DNA of 64,000 nt, taken from assembly GCA_026182355.1 (NCBI GenBank), contig JAPFBL010000369.1:1-64000 (forward strand). The letters run 5' to 3'. The stretch comes from Hermatobates lingyangjiaoensis (Eukaryota; Arthropoda; Insecta; Hemiptera; Hermatobatidae). Below the pieces are notes generated by a model, which did not search any database, had not been told where the DNA came from, and worked only from the letters and a program-made list of their open reading frames with translations. The translations under genes and the position numbers were made by a program. This document shows, piece after piece, positions 43,580 through 54,745 of this stretch; position 1 is the stretch's first letter, and every line of letters begins with the position of its first letter.

Positions 43580-43985
43580 AAAGTATCGACCATAGAATAG
43601 AAACAAAACTATAGTTTATTAGACCTCAGTCCATTTATAAGAAACTGATCAAGTCCTGATAAACTTTAGTTATATGTATGTATATATATGTAAACTCTAT
43701 TTCTCTTCTCCATAGTAGTTTACAACAGGGGTTTGGTATGGACTAAACTTTGATATAGAGTTGTGCACATGTTGAGCATATATATAATGTATGTATGTAT
43801 ACATATATATTCACTGATAAAACGAAATACGATCCAAACTGGACACAATACGAGTTCGAGATTAACAAAGAGCAACACACAAAGTAGGGAAACACACTTA
43901 CAGACTCAAATTTTCGGGTAATCCGTCTTCAGGAGAAAAGAGAATGGGAGACCAAGCACGTTGTAGGCGTAAAGGCAAGTAACCC
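43580..43985. mobile_element. PLE family F and family B fragments
   Basis: 43580-43668: family F outer end hairpin (AAACTATAGTTTATTAG.. CTGATAAACTTTAG). 43811-43985: family B left arm with minus-strand motif at about 43905-43937 (CTCAAATTTTCGGGTAATCC). 43700-43790 between them is unassigned. Confidence 0.55.
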
Positions 43986-44005
43986 ATACATATATATATA
44001 TATGT

Positions 44006-44846
44006 GTGTGTGTAAATAATTTCTCAGGTCTAGATATAAACAATAACAGAACAAAGCGTATTCCAATGTCAACAGTATTTAAAGTTTTGAATTTAACAGT
44101 GAATAATTGTTTGTACTCACATTTCTTGATGCATCGGACCTCTTATAGACACAAAGTTGAATTACATGTTGAAGAAGTAATTAACGAAACGTTGCGACGA
44201 TTATTCTTATTCCAGTAGAAACACTCTTCAAAAATTTAATAATTACGATACACTTTTTGATTCAAAAAGTCTTAGTATTAATGTTTTATTTTGCTTTTTC
44301 TTGAAACAAACGATAATTTTTTTTTAATGTATTAATTCATCGCACACGATATATATAAATATTAGGAATTAGTAGAAGAAAACAATTTTTTTTTATATAA
44401 TATTCCTATACAAAAAAAAAACTATTCCGTAAAAAAATGTTAACATATATATTATACCCAGGATGATTCCCCTACAATGTTATCTAATGATTTTGGATGT
44501 TTGGAGAGTTCACCGTTAGGTAGCAGTTGAGTGCGCGCATGCGTGTTTGAAATGTAAAGCTGGAGAGGGGGCGGTGTGGAAGGGTGAGAACAACCCCCTT
44601 GTAGTGGTTAAAACCACGTGATTTTGAGTATAGGCGAGAGGGGGGGTGTGGCTATACATGTGTGAGTTTGTGTGTGTGTGTCTGTGTTTATGTTCTATCT
44701 ATGAAAACCACCAGTAGATTATCCTAAAACAGCCAGTGTTGCCATAACATCAGAATAATAATAAATTTCACTAAAAAATAGCATATCGTATTATTACATG
44801 ACATTAAATCAGAACTGTTTTATCTTATTGCTCATTTATCTTTCAC

Positions 44847-44850
<4 letters not shown>
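44006..44850. other. Unassigned stretch
   Basis: A 70-codon frame (44006-44218) has mixed composition and ends in a stop but matches no family I know; it may be a PLE remnant, since GAAACGTTGCG near its end resembles the hammerhead-like tail. 44520-44690 has a G-rich patch with GGGGGCGGTGTGG. No gene called. Confidence 0.3.
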
Positions 44851-44889
<39 letters not shown>

Positions 44890-44896
<7 letters not shown>

Positions 44897-44983
44897 GAAT
44901 TTAAAAAAGAACACATAGAAAGGAAACCACTGAACTAGTTCAGTGGTTTCCTTTCTATGTGTTCTTTTTTAAATTCTAGTTTA
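44890..44983. repeat. Perfect 94-bp palindrome without spacer
   Basis: TAAACTAGAATTTAAAAAAG.. to AACTAGTT at the exact centre (44936/44937) and back. It is flanked by (TA)n on the left and a PLE stub on the right, so it is likely the inner end of a PLE inverted pair. Confidence 0.9.
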
Positions 44984-45034
44984 TTTAGTTCGAAGAATCG
45001 TTTCTCTAATTGTATATATATATATATATATATG

Positions 45035-45208
45035 GAATTAAAGTATGCAGCAGCTTCTGCATTGACGACCTTTTTGCTGATGGCCTCGATTTTTCTTACT
45101 ATCATTCGGTGATGCTGAGGCAACTTCCAAGAATTGGAAGACTCCATTTGTCTTCAAGAAGATTTGCTTCCATTTGTCTTCAAGAAGATTTGCTGCCCAC
45201 TTATACTA

Positions 45209-45230
<22 letters not shown>
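45035..45230 (-). pseudogene. PLE N-terminal ORF fragment with a tandem 28-bp repeat
   Basis: Minus strand 45035-45147: SSNSWKLPQHHRMIVRKIEA, then ISKKVVNAEAAAYFNSI to (TA)n. The right part on the plus strand gives CLQEDLLPTYTNIY to the next (TA)n. ATTTGTCTTCAAGAAGATTT is duplicated in tandem in between. Confidence 0.65.
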
Positions 45231-45240
<10 letters not shown>

Positions 45241-45372
45241 AACAAACGAAATGTTTTATCTGTATATTGCTTAGAACTGATTCATTTCAACTTATCTTTA
45301 CGTTTCATACATTAAATAAATGGAATCCACCCGTAAAAAAAGATTTTTGTCTGTCGGTTTGTCCGTTTGTCT

Positions 45373-45690
45373 AGGTTAGGTTGCAGTGGTAGTCCCACAA
45401 GTGAACACACGTAGGTCGAGCATTAGCCCTTTGTGATACCACACAATGAAGATTGATTCTACAGTGGGAGTCCTAAATTTTGCCTAACTCAAATGTATTT
45501 AGAGTAGGGGATCTTTAACGAGTACCTGACATCGTACAGGCTCGGGACCGACAGTTTAACGTCCTTCTCCGAGGGACGATGTGCTCAGATTTATTCACCT
45601 CCCGCGTGAATAAATCGAGGGCCAGGTGAGGATTGAACTCTGGTCCTATCAGTTCAAAGGCGAGCACGTAACCACCGAGCTAGCCTGGCC
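45373..45690 (-). mobile_element. tRNA-derived SINE, copy 2
   Basis: Full-length inverse of the element at 730-1050, with the tRNA-like head at 45619-45690 and the tail (AACCTAACCT) at 45373. Sequence identity is visibly high but the head has several changes. Confidence 0.8.
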
Positions 45691-46020
45691 CCATCCGTTT
45701 GTCTAACTAACTACGTACATTTGTTTATGCCTAACTTAAAAGCTAAGCTTTGAATGAATTGAAAATTCAATGTATAAGCGAGAAGTTATGGACTTTTTAA
45801 GCTGTCTTTGGCTAACTTCAGAGATATGTTTATTTTGAAAACATACAGGTATAACAACAAGTAGGTATTGTTAGTTGATTTCAATTTCTTTTTCGTTTAA
45901 GCTCCCGAGCAAGATGTAATTTACAAGGTCTTTCTCGAAGTTCATGATTTGGCATCTATTCAGAATATCTCGGTTTATGGATGAAGAATTCTCATCCCCT
46001 ATAAATGAGTAGGAAAAATC
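45691..46020. other. Unassigned stretch, perhaps Helitron-related
   Basis: No continuous frame. It leads into the Helitron-like coding stretch at 46021. Confidence 0.3.
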
Positions 46021-46155
46021 AATAAACAAGTTTTTGCACTATATCGAGCTGAGGAAAGAACTTACAAGTCAGTAAAGAGACTGATTAGTGATGAGGAAGA
46101 AGTTCATTATCCAACTGAATTTCTTGACTACTCCGTGACTGCCTGCTCATCAGGG
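46021..46155 (+). pseudogene. Helitron helicase relic
   Basis: In one frame: NKQVFALYRAEERTYKSVKR, then LISDEEEVHYPTEFLDYSV. The block Y-K-S-V followed by acidic residues and YPTEFL is the pattern found near the C-terminus of the Pif1-type helicase of Helitron RepHel proteins (usually YPTEFLN-S-L). The frame ends where CAGGGCTGTGGAG (46151) begins a hAT-like end and the (TCC)-rich minisatellite. No Rep domain or Helitron terminus is seen. Confidence 0.5.
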
Positions 46156-47975
46156 CTGTGGAGCCTCTACTTTGTAACAGACGACTCCGACTCCGACTCC
46201 TCTATTTTGTAACATCCGACTCCAACTCCGACTTCTCTATTCTGTAACAGCCGACTCCGACTCCGACTCCTCTATTTTGTAACATCCGACTCCAACTCCG
46301 ACTTCTCTATTCTGTAACAGCCGACTCCGACTCCGACTCCTCTATTTTGTAACAGCCGACTCCGACTCCTCTATTTTGTAACAGCCGACTCCAACTCCGT
46401 CTTCTCTATTCTGTAACAGCCGACTCCGACTCCGACTCCTCTATTTTGTAACAGCCGACTCCAACTCCTCTATTTCGTAACAGCCGACTCCAACTCCTAG
46501 CCTACTCCGACTCCGACTCCTCTATTTTGTAATAGCCGACTCCTACTCTGACTCCTCTATTTTGTAACAGACGACTCCGACTCCTCTATTTTGTAACAGA
46601 CGACTCCAACTCTTCTATTTTGTAACAGCCGACTCCTCTATTTTGTAACAGACGACTCCGACTCCTCTATTTTGTAACAGACGACTCCTATCTGACTCCT
46701 CTATTTTGTAACAGCCGACTCCGACTCCGACTCCTCTATTTTGTAACAGCCGACTCCAACTCCTCTATTTTGTAACAGCCGACTCCAACTCCTAGCCTAC
46801 TCCGACTCCGACTCCTCTATTTTGTAATAGCCGACTCCTACTCTGACTCCTCTATTTTGTAACAGACGACTCCGACTCCTCTATTTTGTAACAGACGAAT
46901 CCAACTCTTCTATTTTGTAACAGCCGACTCCTCTATTTTGTAACAGACGACTCCGACTCCTCTATTTTGTAACAGCCGACTCCTACTCCGACTCCTCTAT
47001 TTTGTAACAGACGACTCCGACTCCTCTATTTTGTAACAGCCGACTCCTACTCCGACTCCTCTATTTTTTAACAGCTAACTCCTACTCCGACTCCTCTATT
47101 TTGTAACAGACGGCTCCTATCCGACTCCTCTATTTTGTAACAGACGACTCCGACTCCGACTCCTCTATTTTGTAACAGACGACTCCGACTCCTCTATTTT
47201 GTAACAGACGACTCCAACTCTTCTATTTTGTAACAGCCGACTCCTCTATTTTGTAACAGACGACTCCGACTCCTCTATTTTGTAACAGCCACTCCTACTC
47301 CGACTCCTCTATTTTGTAACAGACGACTCCGACTCCTCTATTTTGTAACAGCCGACTCCGACTCCGACTCCTCTATTTTGTAACAGCCGACTCCAACTCC
47401 TCTATTTTGTAACAGCCGACTCCAACTCCTAGCCTACTCCGACTCCGACTCCTCTATTTTGTAATAGCCGACTCCTACTCTGACTCCTCTATTTTGTAAC
47501 AGACGACTCCGACTCCTCTATTTTGTAACAGCCGACTCCTACTCCGACTCCTCTATTTTGTAACAGACGACTCCGACTCCTCTATTTTGTAACAGACGAC
47601 TCCGACTCCGACTCCTCTATTTTGTAACAGACGGCTCCTACTCCGACTACTCTATTTTGTAACAGACGACTCTGACTCCTCTATTTTGTAACAGCCGACT
47701 CCTACTCCGACTCCTCTATTTTTTAACAGCCGACTCCTACTCCGACTACTCTATTTTGTAACAGACGGCTCCTATCCGACTCCTCTATTTTGTAACAGAC
47801 GACTCCGACTCCTCTATTTTGTAACAGACGACTCCGACTCCTCTATTTTGTAACAGACGACTCCAACTCCGACTCTTTTATTTTGTAACAGCCGACTTCG
47901 ACTCCGACTCCTCTATTTTGTAACAGACGACTCCGACTCTTTTATTTTGTAACAGCCGACTACTACTCCGACTCT
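46151..47975. repeat. TCC-rich minisatellite begun by a hAT-like end
   Basis: Starts CAGGGCTGTGGAG and then about 60 units of CTCTATTTTGTAACAG(C/A)CG with ACTCC(G/A)ACTCC insertions, units of about 21-39 bp in higher-order groups. CAGGGCTGTGGAG resembles the end of hAT-type elements, so the array may be an expanded element interior. The opposite end is not found; it stops at CCGACTCTCATTT. Confidence 0.8.
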
Positions 47976-47984
47976 CATTTAAGC

Positions 47985-48800
47985 ATAATATAATCGTCTA
48001 AAAGGGAGATGTTTATTAGTCTTTCATTCCTGAAGTAGTACAAATAGTGATTGATCCACTTTTTTTGTATGTCACACAATTAACAGTTATACAATCATTA
48101 GTATAACTACAGCAGTAATAAAATTATAAAAAGTAAATTAAAAATTTGCTTGTACGAAATAATTTCCTACAAGAAAGCATGGCTTTTGCTCCAATAGCCA
48201 GTGGATCTCTTACATAGTTTATCTGACCTCCTTCTACATTTAATACTTAAGACAAATTTTCCCATTTAGAAATTAAAAATATTTTAGGTATATTAAAAGC
48301 ACTACAAATTTTTTGTCTGAAATGTCAAAAATATGTAAGAAAAAATGTCGTTTTAAGATAATTTTTAATAAGATGTAGGTTAATTTCATTTATTATTATT
48401 AAAAGAATTTTTTTTAATTCTGAATAATGTTCTACATTTTTAGTCTTTTATCAAATCATAATACTGGAAATTTTATGGCATGCTAGAGTTTTTTAAAAAC
48501 TCACTTTTCTTTCCCTTAGTCAAAAATCATAAAAATCCAATTTACTCTGAGCGAATGTCATTTTTTCTCACGCTGTAAATGTATATTGAGAAAAAATATG
48601 TTGGTAAATAGCGACTTTTGTATTCCCAAATCAAGTTCGAAGCCAACTTTTCTGTACAATTTTAAATTTAAAAGCTGGAAGCTTGAAATTTTCAAGTGTA
48701 ATGGTATGAACTATTAGACAAGAATAGTGAAAAAATGGATATTAGTCGAAAACATAGAAGGTCTCTTACAGGATGAAAAAGTTCATTCCACAAACTTCAG
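47985..48800 (-). repeat. Dispersed repeat R1, inverse copy
   Basis: Inverse of parts of 54746-56935 (GAGATGTTTATTAGTCTTTC; GACCTCCTTCTACATTTAAT; ATATTGAGAAAAAATATG). Diverged, with insertions. Confidence 0.65.
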
Positions 48801-49130
48801 TATTAACCAAAAATAATGTCATTCATAAACATAAAAAAATCAGCATCTGATATTAATCCTTGTAGAATGTTGCAACATGTAGATCGATTAGAACATTTTG
48901 TTAGACAAACTCATCATACCATGAAAAGAATCAGAAATTATATGTTTAATATGCTCTATTGTCGTTGAATTTTTACATATAAGAATTATATTCTTTTTAT
49001 ATCACATATAAGTCGTTAAATCATTTCAAAATTTTCATTATATCTATAAACATTATATTATTTCGGTCAATTCACTCAAAAAAATTCTAAGTCAACGTAA
49101 ACAATGTAAAAAAATATCAAAAATTCGACA
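48801..49130. other. A+T-rich stretch, nothing recognised
   Basis: No gene or transposon end identified; may be further decayed R1. Confidence 0.3.
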
Positions 49131-49134
49131 AGTA

Positions 49135-49935
49135 TAGCAGGGATCCATTAGTCTGGGATAAACAAACAGTTTTTATAGCTTTATTGCACTTTGCCATGAT
49201 TGAACTTTCATGATTTTTTTTCTAAATTACTAATTTTTTGTTCCGTTTTTGGTAAAATTTTCATGGTTTCTTAATGAGCCGTTTAACGTTAAAAAAACAT
49301 TTTCTGAAAACAGAAATTGTACTTTAACGACCCTTTGGCGAATGTAATTTTAAAAACAAATATCTCATTTTATTCTCCATACAATGATCTATTTTTAGGT
49401 ATTGTTTGATTTTGATCAGTCATACGGCATGGCTTGTATGGCTCTCTTAAGCTTTGAGATTTAATTGAAGTTCTAATTTTTACATGTTATTGAAAAAAAA
49501 TATTTGCAGTTTTTTTAAATTTTGAATATTTTCCGTTTATTGCATTTGTAACCTCAAAGATAGTGCCAACATTTCAAAACTCTAAAGTTAGGAGTTTAGG
49601 AGAAAAAATGTTGTCTATAAACAGGTTTTTGGTAAAAAAAGGGACTTTCCCGTCATGCATAATTCTTCCCAAACAATAGGGATCATCTAGACTATGATAG
49701 GGCCCATTTTTGTGTAAAATATCAACTTGATCCATCAAAGATTCTGGACCGTAGCGTGGTAACAAGCAATGCTAACACACTCACCCACCCACCCACCCAC
49801 CCAGACATCATCAAAAAAACTTCATAAAACGACTTCTAAGACCTCAAAACATGTAATTCCGTCAAAATCTCGAGATCGAATTTTTTCACGATCACTATAC
49901 TTTACTTACAGTAAAGCAAAAATTATGTCTTTACC
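49135..49935 (-). repeat. Dispersed repeat R2, inverse copy
   Basis: The reverse complement shares ACCACGCTACGGTCCAGAAT, CTTTGATGGATCAAGTTGAT, TTGTTTGGGAAGAATTATGC and AACGTTAAACGGCTCATTA with 51756-52672 and 52836-53340. It includes a short CACC run (49784-49802). Not coding as far as I can see; family unknown. Confidence 0.75.
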
Positions 49936-50211
49936 GACTATAAGAGAGAAAGAGAGAGAGAATTATAACCTTAATGTATTGTACAGTAAATAATAATGCA
50001 AGTAAATAAAATAAAAAGAATTTTAACTATCCTTTATTTTAATTTATAGATGAAAAGGCCTATTTTTTGACTTCTTTTTTTTTGATAATTTTATTATTCT
50101 CTTGTTCAATTGATTATGTTTTACTATTTTTCATTAATTTTTAGTCCGTATTGAATATATTTTAATGGCTATATTTTATATTTTATTTTATTTTATTTTG
50201 ACTATATTTTT
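49936..50211. other. A+T-rich stretch, nothing recognised
   Basis: Contains a TTTTA repeat near 50180; no gene. Confidence 0.35.
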
Positions 50212-51680
50212 ACTTGAGTTAGGACGTTAAGCCGTCGGCTCCAAGCCTGTACGATGTCAGGAACTCGTTAAAGATCATACTCTAAAAATACACTTGAGTT
50301 AGGACGTTAAGCCGTCGGCCCCAAGCCTATACGATTTCAGGAAGTCATTAAATATCATACACTAAAAATACACTTGAGTTAGGACGTTAAGCCGTCGGCC
50401 CCAAGCCTGTATGATGTCAGGAACTCATTAAAGATCATACTCTAAAAATACACTTGAGTTAGGACGTTAAGTCGTCGGTCACAAGCCTGTACGATGTCAG
50501 GAACTCGTTAAAGATCATACTCTATAAATACACTTGAGTTAGGACGTTAAGCCATCGGCCCCAAGCCTGTACGATGTCAGGAACTCATTAAAGATCATAC
50601 TCTAAAAATACACTTGAGTTAGGACGTTAAGCCGTCGGCCCCAAGCCTGTACGATGTCAGGAACTCATCAAAGATCATACTCTAAAAATACACTTGAGTT
50701 AGGACGTTAAGTCGTCGGCCACAAGCCTGTACGATGTCAGGAACTCGTTAAAGATCATACTCTATAAATACACTTGAGTTAGGACGTTAAGCCATCGGCC
50801 CCAAGCCTGTACGATGTCAGGAACTCGTTAAAGATCATACTCTATAAATACACTTGAGTTAGGACGTTAAGCCATCGGCCCCAAGCCTGTACGATGTCAG
50901 GAACTCATTAAAGATCATACTCTAAAAATACACTTGAGTTAGGAAGTTAAGCCGTCGGCCCCAAGCCTGTACGATGTCAGGAACTCATTAAAGATCATAC
51001 TCTAAAAATACACTTGAGTTGGGACGTTAAGCCATCGGCCCCAAGCCTGTACGATGTCAGGAACTCATTAAAGATCATACTCTATAAATACACTTGAGTT
51101 AGGACGTTAAGCCATCGGCCCCAAGCCTGTAAGATGGCCCCAAGCCTGTACGATGTCAGGAACTCATTAAAGATCATACTCTAAAAATACACTTGAGTTA
51201 GGACGTTAAGCCATCGGCCCCAAGCCTGTACGATGTCAGGAACTCATTAAAGATCATACTCTAAAAATACACTTGAGTTAGGACGTTAAGCCGTCGGCCC
51301 CAAGCCTGTACGATGTCAGGAACTCATTAAAGATCATACTCTAAAAATACACTTGAGTTAGGACGTTAAGCCATCGGCCCCAAGCCTGTACGATGTCAGG
51401 AACTCATTAAAGATCATACTCTAAAAATACACTTGAGTTAGGACGTTAAGCCGTCGGCCCCAAGCCTGTACGATGTCAGGAACTCATTAAAGATCATACT
51501 CTAAAAATACACTTGAGTTAGGACGTTAAGCCATCGGCCCCAAGCCTGTACGATGTCAGGAACTCGTTAAAGATCATACTCTAAAAATACACTTGAGTTA
51601 TGACGTTAAGCCGTCGGCCCCAAGCCTGTACGATGTCAGGAACTCATTAAAGATCATACTCTAAAAATACACTTGAGTTA
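50212..51680. repeat. 80-bp satellite derived from the SINE interior, ~18 copies
   Basis: Unit: ACTTGAGTTAGGACGTTAAG, CCGTCGGCCCCAAGCCTGTA, CGATGTCAGGAACTCATTAA, AGATCATACTCTAAAAATAC. It corresponds to the SINE middle (GGGCGTTAAACCGTCG.. GTACGATGTCAGGTACTCGT.. CATTTGAGTTAGG). Period is exactly 80 bp except for one 19-bp internal duplication at 51121-51139. Confidence 0.9.
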
Positions 51681-51755
51681 GGCCAAATTTCACCCGATTT
51701 ATTCATGCGAGAGGTGAATAAATGTGTGCCCGTCATCCCTCGGAGAGGACGTTAA
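51681..51755 (+). mobile_element. SINE fragment closing the satellite
   Basis: After the last unit comes GGCCAAATTT (SINE 3' side) and then GATTTATTCATGCG, GTGAATAAAT, CCTCGGAGAGGACGTTAAG (SINE 5' side), an order that implies at least two SINE copies head to tail before expansion. Confidence 0.65.
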
Positions 51756-52672
51756 GATTATGAGAGCGCTACAAACCATAGTGTGACTGAATAAAATGAA
51801 ACTAGACCTAAAAGTAGAACATTACGTGCAAAATAAGTTGATATAATCTTTTTTAAAATTACATTCACCAAAGAGGCATGACAGTACAATTTCTGTTTTC
51901 AGAAAACGTTTTTTGATGTTAAACGGCTCATTAAAATACCATGAAGAAAGTTTGACAAAAATGGAACTAAAAATTAGTAATCTATAAAAAAAAATTCAAA
52001 AACTTTCAATAACGGCAAAGAACAATAAAGCTATAAAAACTGATTGTTTATCATAGTCTAAGGGATAACCTGCTGCACTTGTCAAACTTAGTGATATCAC
52101 TTTACTATAAGTAAAGTATAGTGATTGTGAAAAAATTTGACTCGCGATTTTGACGAAATTATATGTATTGAGGTCCTAGAAGTCGTTTTATGATGTTTTC
52201 TCGATGATGTCTGTGTGTGTGTGGGTGGGTGAGTGTGTTAGCATTGCTTTGTACCACGCTACGGTCCAGAATCTTTGATAAATCAAGTTGATATTTTACA
52301 TAAAAATGGGCCCCATAGTGTAGATGATCCCTATTGTTTGGGAAGAATTATGCATGATGGAAAAGTCACTTTTTTTTTGCCAAAAACCAGTTTTTAGAAA
52401 ACATTTTTTTCTCTGAAACTACTAATTATAGAGTTTTGACATTTTAACAGTGTCTTTAAGGTTACAAATGAAATAGACGAAAAATATATTCAGAATTTTA
52501 AAACAAGGGCATATATTTTTTTTTTCATTAAAATCTAAACTTTTGACTTATAATTCAATTTGAAAGCTTGTGAGAGCGATACAAGCCATACTGTTTGACG
52601 GATCAAAATGAAACTATGCCTAAAAATAGAACATTATATGGAGAATAAAGAACTAATACAATTGGCATTTGG
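51756..52672 (+). repeat. Dispersed repeat R2, direct copies (one partial, one longer)
   Basis: 51756-52088 holds the distal part (GAGCGCTACAAACCATA.. AACGGCTCATTAAAATACC); 52089-52672 starts a new copy at the TTTACTATAAGTAAAG part and runs to AGAACATTATATGGAGAA. The inverse copy at 49135 lies on the other side of the SINE satellite. Confidence 0.7.
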
Positions 52673-52835
52673 TTCAGGGGCGAAGTGTAAGAGGACAGCG
52701 AGATAAAGGGGTGTGGGGCAGAGCAGAAGGAGAAAGAAAGAGAGCGACATAGTGTAGAGAGGGAGAAGTGTATGACAGGGATGAAGAGGGAGTGAGAAGA
52801 AGAGAGGAGATGGGAATCAAAGATGGTGGCTAGCT
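52673..52835. repeat. Polypurine-rich stretch
   Basis: AG-rich (GAGGACAGCGAG, AAGGAGAAAGAAAGAGAGCG). It stands next to R2, as the GA tract at 3364 stands next to an R2-like spacer. Confidence 0.6.
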
Positions 52836-52963
52836 TACGAGTGTGTGTGTGTGTGTGGGTGGGTGAGTGTGTTAGTTAGCATTGCTTGTTACCACGCTAC
52901 AGTCCAGAATCTTTGATGGATCAAGTTGATATTTTACACAAAAATGGGCCTCATAGTTTAGAT
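52836..52963 (+). repeat. Dispersed repeat R2, third direct copy (left part)
   Basis: ACCACGCTACAGTCCAGAAT to GGGCCTCATAGTTTAGAT, interrupted by the MITE that follows; continues at 53261-53340. Confidence 0.75.
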
Positions 52964-53252
52964 CAGGGCTTCTTAAACTGTGGGTCGCGACCCCCAGGGG
53001 GGTCGCGAGACTACTGAAAGGGGGTCGCAAAGATCTGATGCTTTGATACTGATACTGATACTGATATAATTATATATATGTGAAATGAATGGGTACGTAT
53101 TCTTTAATCCTTATTTTATTTACATTGTAAAATAGTGCGATATTACATCTACATCTACGGTTAATATATATTTCATTATATGGAGGAGGGGGTCGTTTAA
53201 AATTTCCTAAGCTTGAAGGGGGTCGCAATATAAAAAAGTTTAAGAAGCTCTG
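52964..53252. mobile_element. hAT MITE with perfect 8-bp target duplication
   Basis: Ends CAGGGCTTCTTAAACT and the inverse AGTTTAAGAAGCTCTG; GTTTAGAT at 52956-52963 is repeated at 53253-53260. Subterminal GGGGGTCGC(A/G)A blocks near both ends (CGACCCCC too). 289 bp without coding capacity. Eight-base duplication plus CAG ends places it in the hAT superfamily. It interrupts an R2 copy at a site that is unoccupied at about 52318. Confidence 0.9.
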
Positions 53253-53260
53253 GTTTAGAT

Positions 53261-53880
53261 GATTCCTATTGTTTGGGAAGAATTATGCATGACGGAAAAG
53301 TCACTTTTTTTTTGCCAAAAACATTAACATTGAAAGCTTAAAGAACGTAAGCTTAAATCAAGCTTTCAACTAGAAAATTATAACTATGATTTTTTAAAAA
53401 ATCTATTGTATTTTATTAATTAAATAATTATCTTACATTTTTTATATATATTTCAAAAATTTGTTGATCATCTAACAGTAACGCGTTGAAATCAACCTAA
53501 TTTATTCGAAATAAATAAATTTCAGACGCCATTTGCAGAATGTGTCAAATAATTCATAAAAGTAAATCTCCATGTAATGAGTAATTGAAAAGTAGAATAA
53601 AATACGGAGAAGAGACAAACCGGCTCATTGCAATTGCTTGGTATAATCATATAAAACAACTGGACTAAGAAATTTAATTATGCATGCTTAATTTCATTGT
53701 AATCAATTTAATTGAAGTATTGCAAAGAAATGACAATAAAAATTTACATGAATTATGATTTTTTTTTATATTGGTGGATCAAAAAGAAGTAAAATAACTT
53801 ACATTTAACTTTAAATACAGGTATTGTGTATAAAATATATATACAATGTATGTCAAAGAACACATAAAGAAAATGATGAA
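53261..53880. other. Tail of R2 and unassigned A+T-rich DNA
   Basis: 53261-53340 is the right part of the R2 copy. 53690-53730 repeats the element part also seen at 35575-35610. Nothing else recognised. Confidence 0.4.
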
Positions 53881-53883
53881 AAA

Positions 53884-54117
53884 TTATATCGTAGAATATG
53901 ATCTGTAAACTATAAAATAAAAGGTATACCTTATCATGATGAAGAGGTAATCTTGTTGTGTTCTGTCTGGCAAAGCCGGAATCTGACTGACGTGTTCAGA
54001 CATGCATCCAACTATAGGGTTCAAAGGTTCGCTTAGATTTATTCTACTGAGAAACAACCCCCCCACTATACTTTTACAATGGCGTCTTAATTCATTATGA
54101 GCAAATATATGTCTCAT
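53884..54117 (-). CDS. Unassigned 77-codon ORF, low confidence
   Basis: A complete frame starting MRHIFAHNELRRHCKSIVGG, continuing LSRINLSEPLNPIVGCMSEH and SQIPALPDRTQQDYLFIM. It is more protein-like in composition than its A+T-rich surroundings. A donor-like AAG|GTATAC lies just after FIMI, so an exon ending there (about 53934) is possible. I recognise no domain, and it could be a chance ORF in a transposon relic. Confidence 0.2.
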   Translation of the reverse strand: MRHIFAHNELRRHCKSIVGGLFLSRINLSEPLNPIVGCMSEHVSQIPALPDRTQQDYLFIMIRYTFYFIVYRSYSTI

Positions 54118-54745
54118 AGTATTTCAAGCAGAAATCGTATAAAACAATCTGCTGCTGTTTTATTCTAAAGTAAATGATATTTCTGAGATTTCCTTCCCGC
54201 ACTAATTCAAGCTTAGTGCATTAAAGTAAAAAGGTTAATGCAAGAAAGAACTTTGAATATACTTTTTTACATTCAAAATTTATATAAACTGATAGCACCA
54301 TTCTCTTAAAATAAATTTCATATTTTTACAGCCATAAGAAATGAAAAATAACGGTTATAATTGAATTTCAAGATATAAAACCTTTTTTTGTGTTGCTTTC
54401 AGGAATTATTTGACCTATAGATAATTTTTTTTAGAATACAATGCATTCAAATGTATTCATTGTATTCAATGTATAGAATGTAACTTTACAATAAGTTTAA
54501 TTGCATTAAAATGTAGTAGTCAAGATCAAATTAACTGGAAAAATTCTAAGTATAAATACTTTATACTTTATTTATTTAATACTATTTAATTTACTTAATA
54601 CTTTATAAATACTTTATTTATGTAGTCCCCTGATTGCATATTTTTTTCTGTCTGAGTGTATGCGGGTGGGAATGAATTTAAAATGTTTGTGACCACGCTA
54701 TGTGTCAAGTAACACATAAAACTGATAATTTGGCAAACGGGCTTT
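54118..54745. other. A+T-rich stretch, nothing recognised
   Basis: Near 54650-54700 TGTATGCGGGTGGG and TGACCACGCTATGTGTCAAG resemble R2 distantly. Confidence 0.35.

Noticed and set aside
44006..44218. 70-codon ORF
   Set aside because: No recognised domain; lies in PLE-derived surroundings and may be a decayed element.
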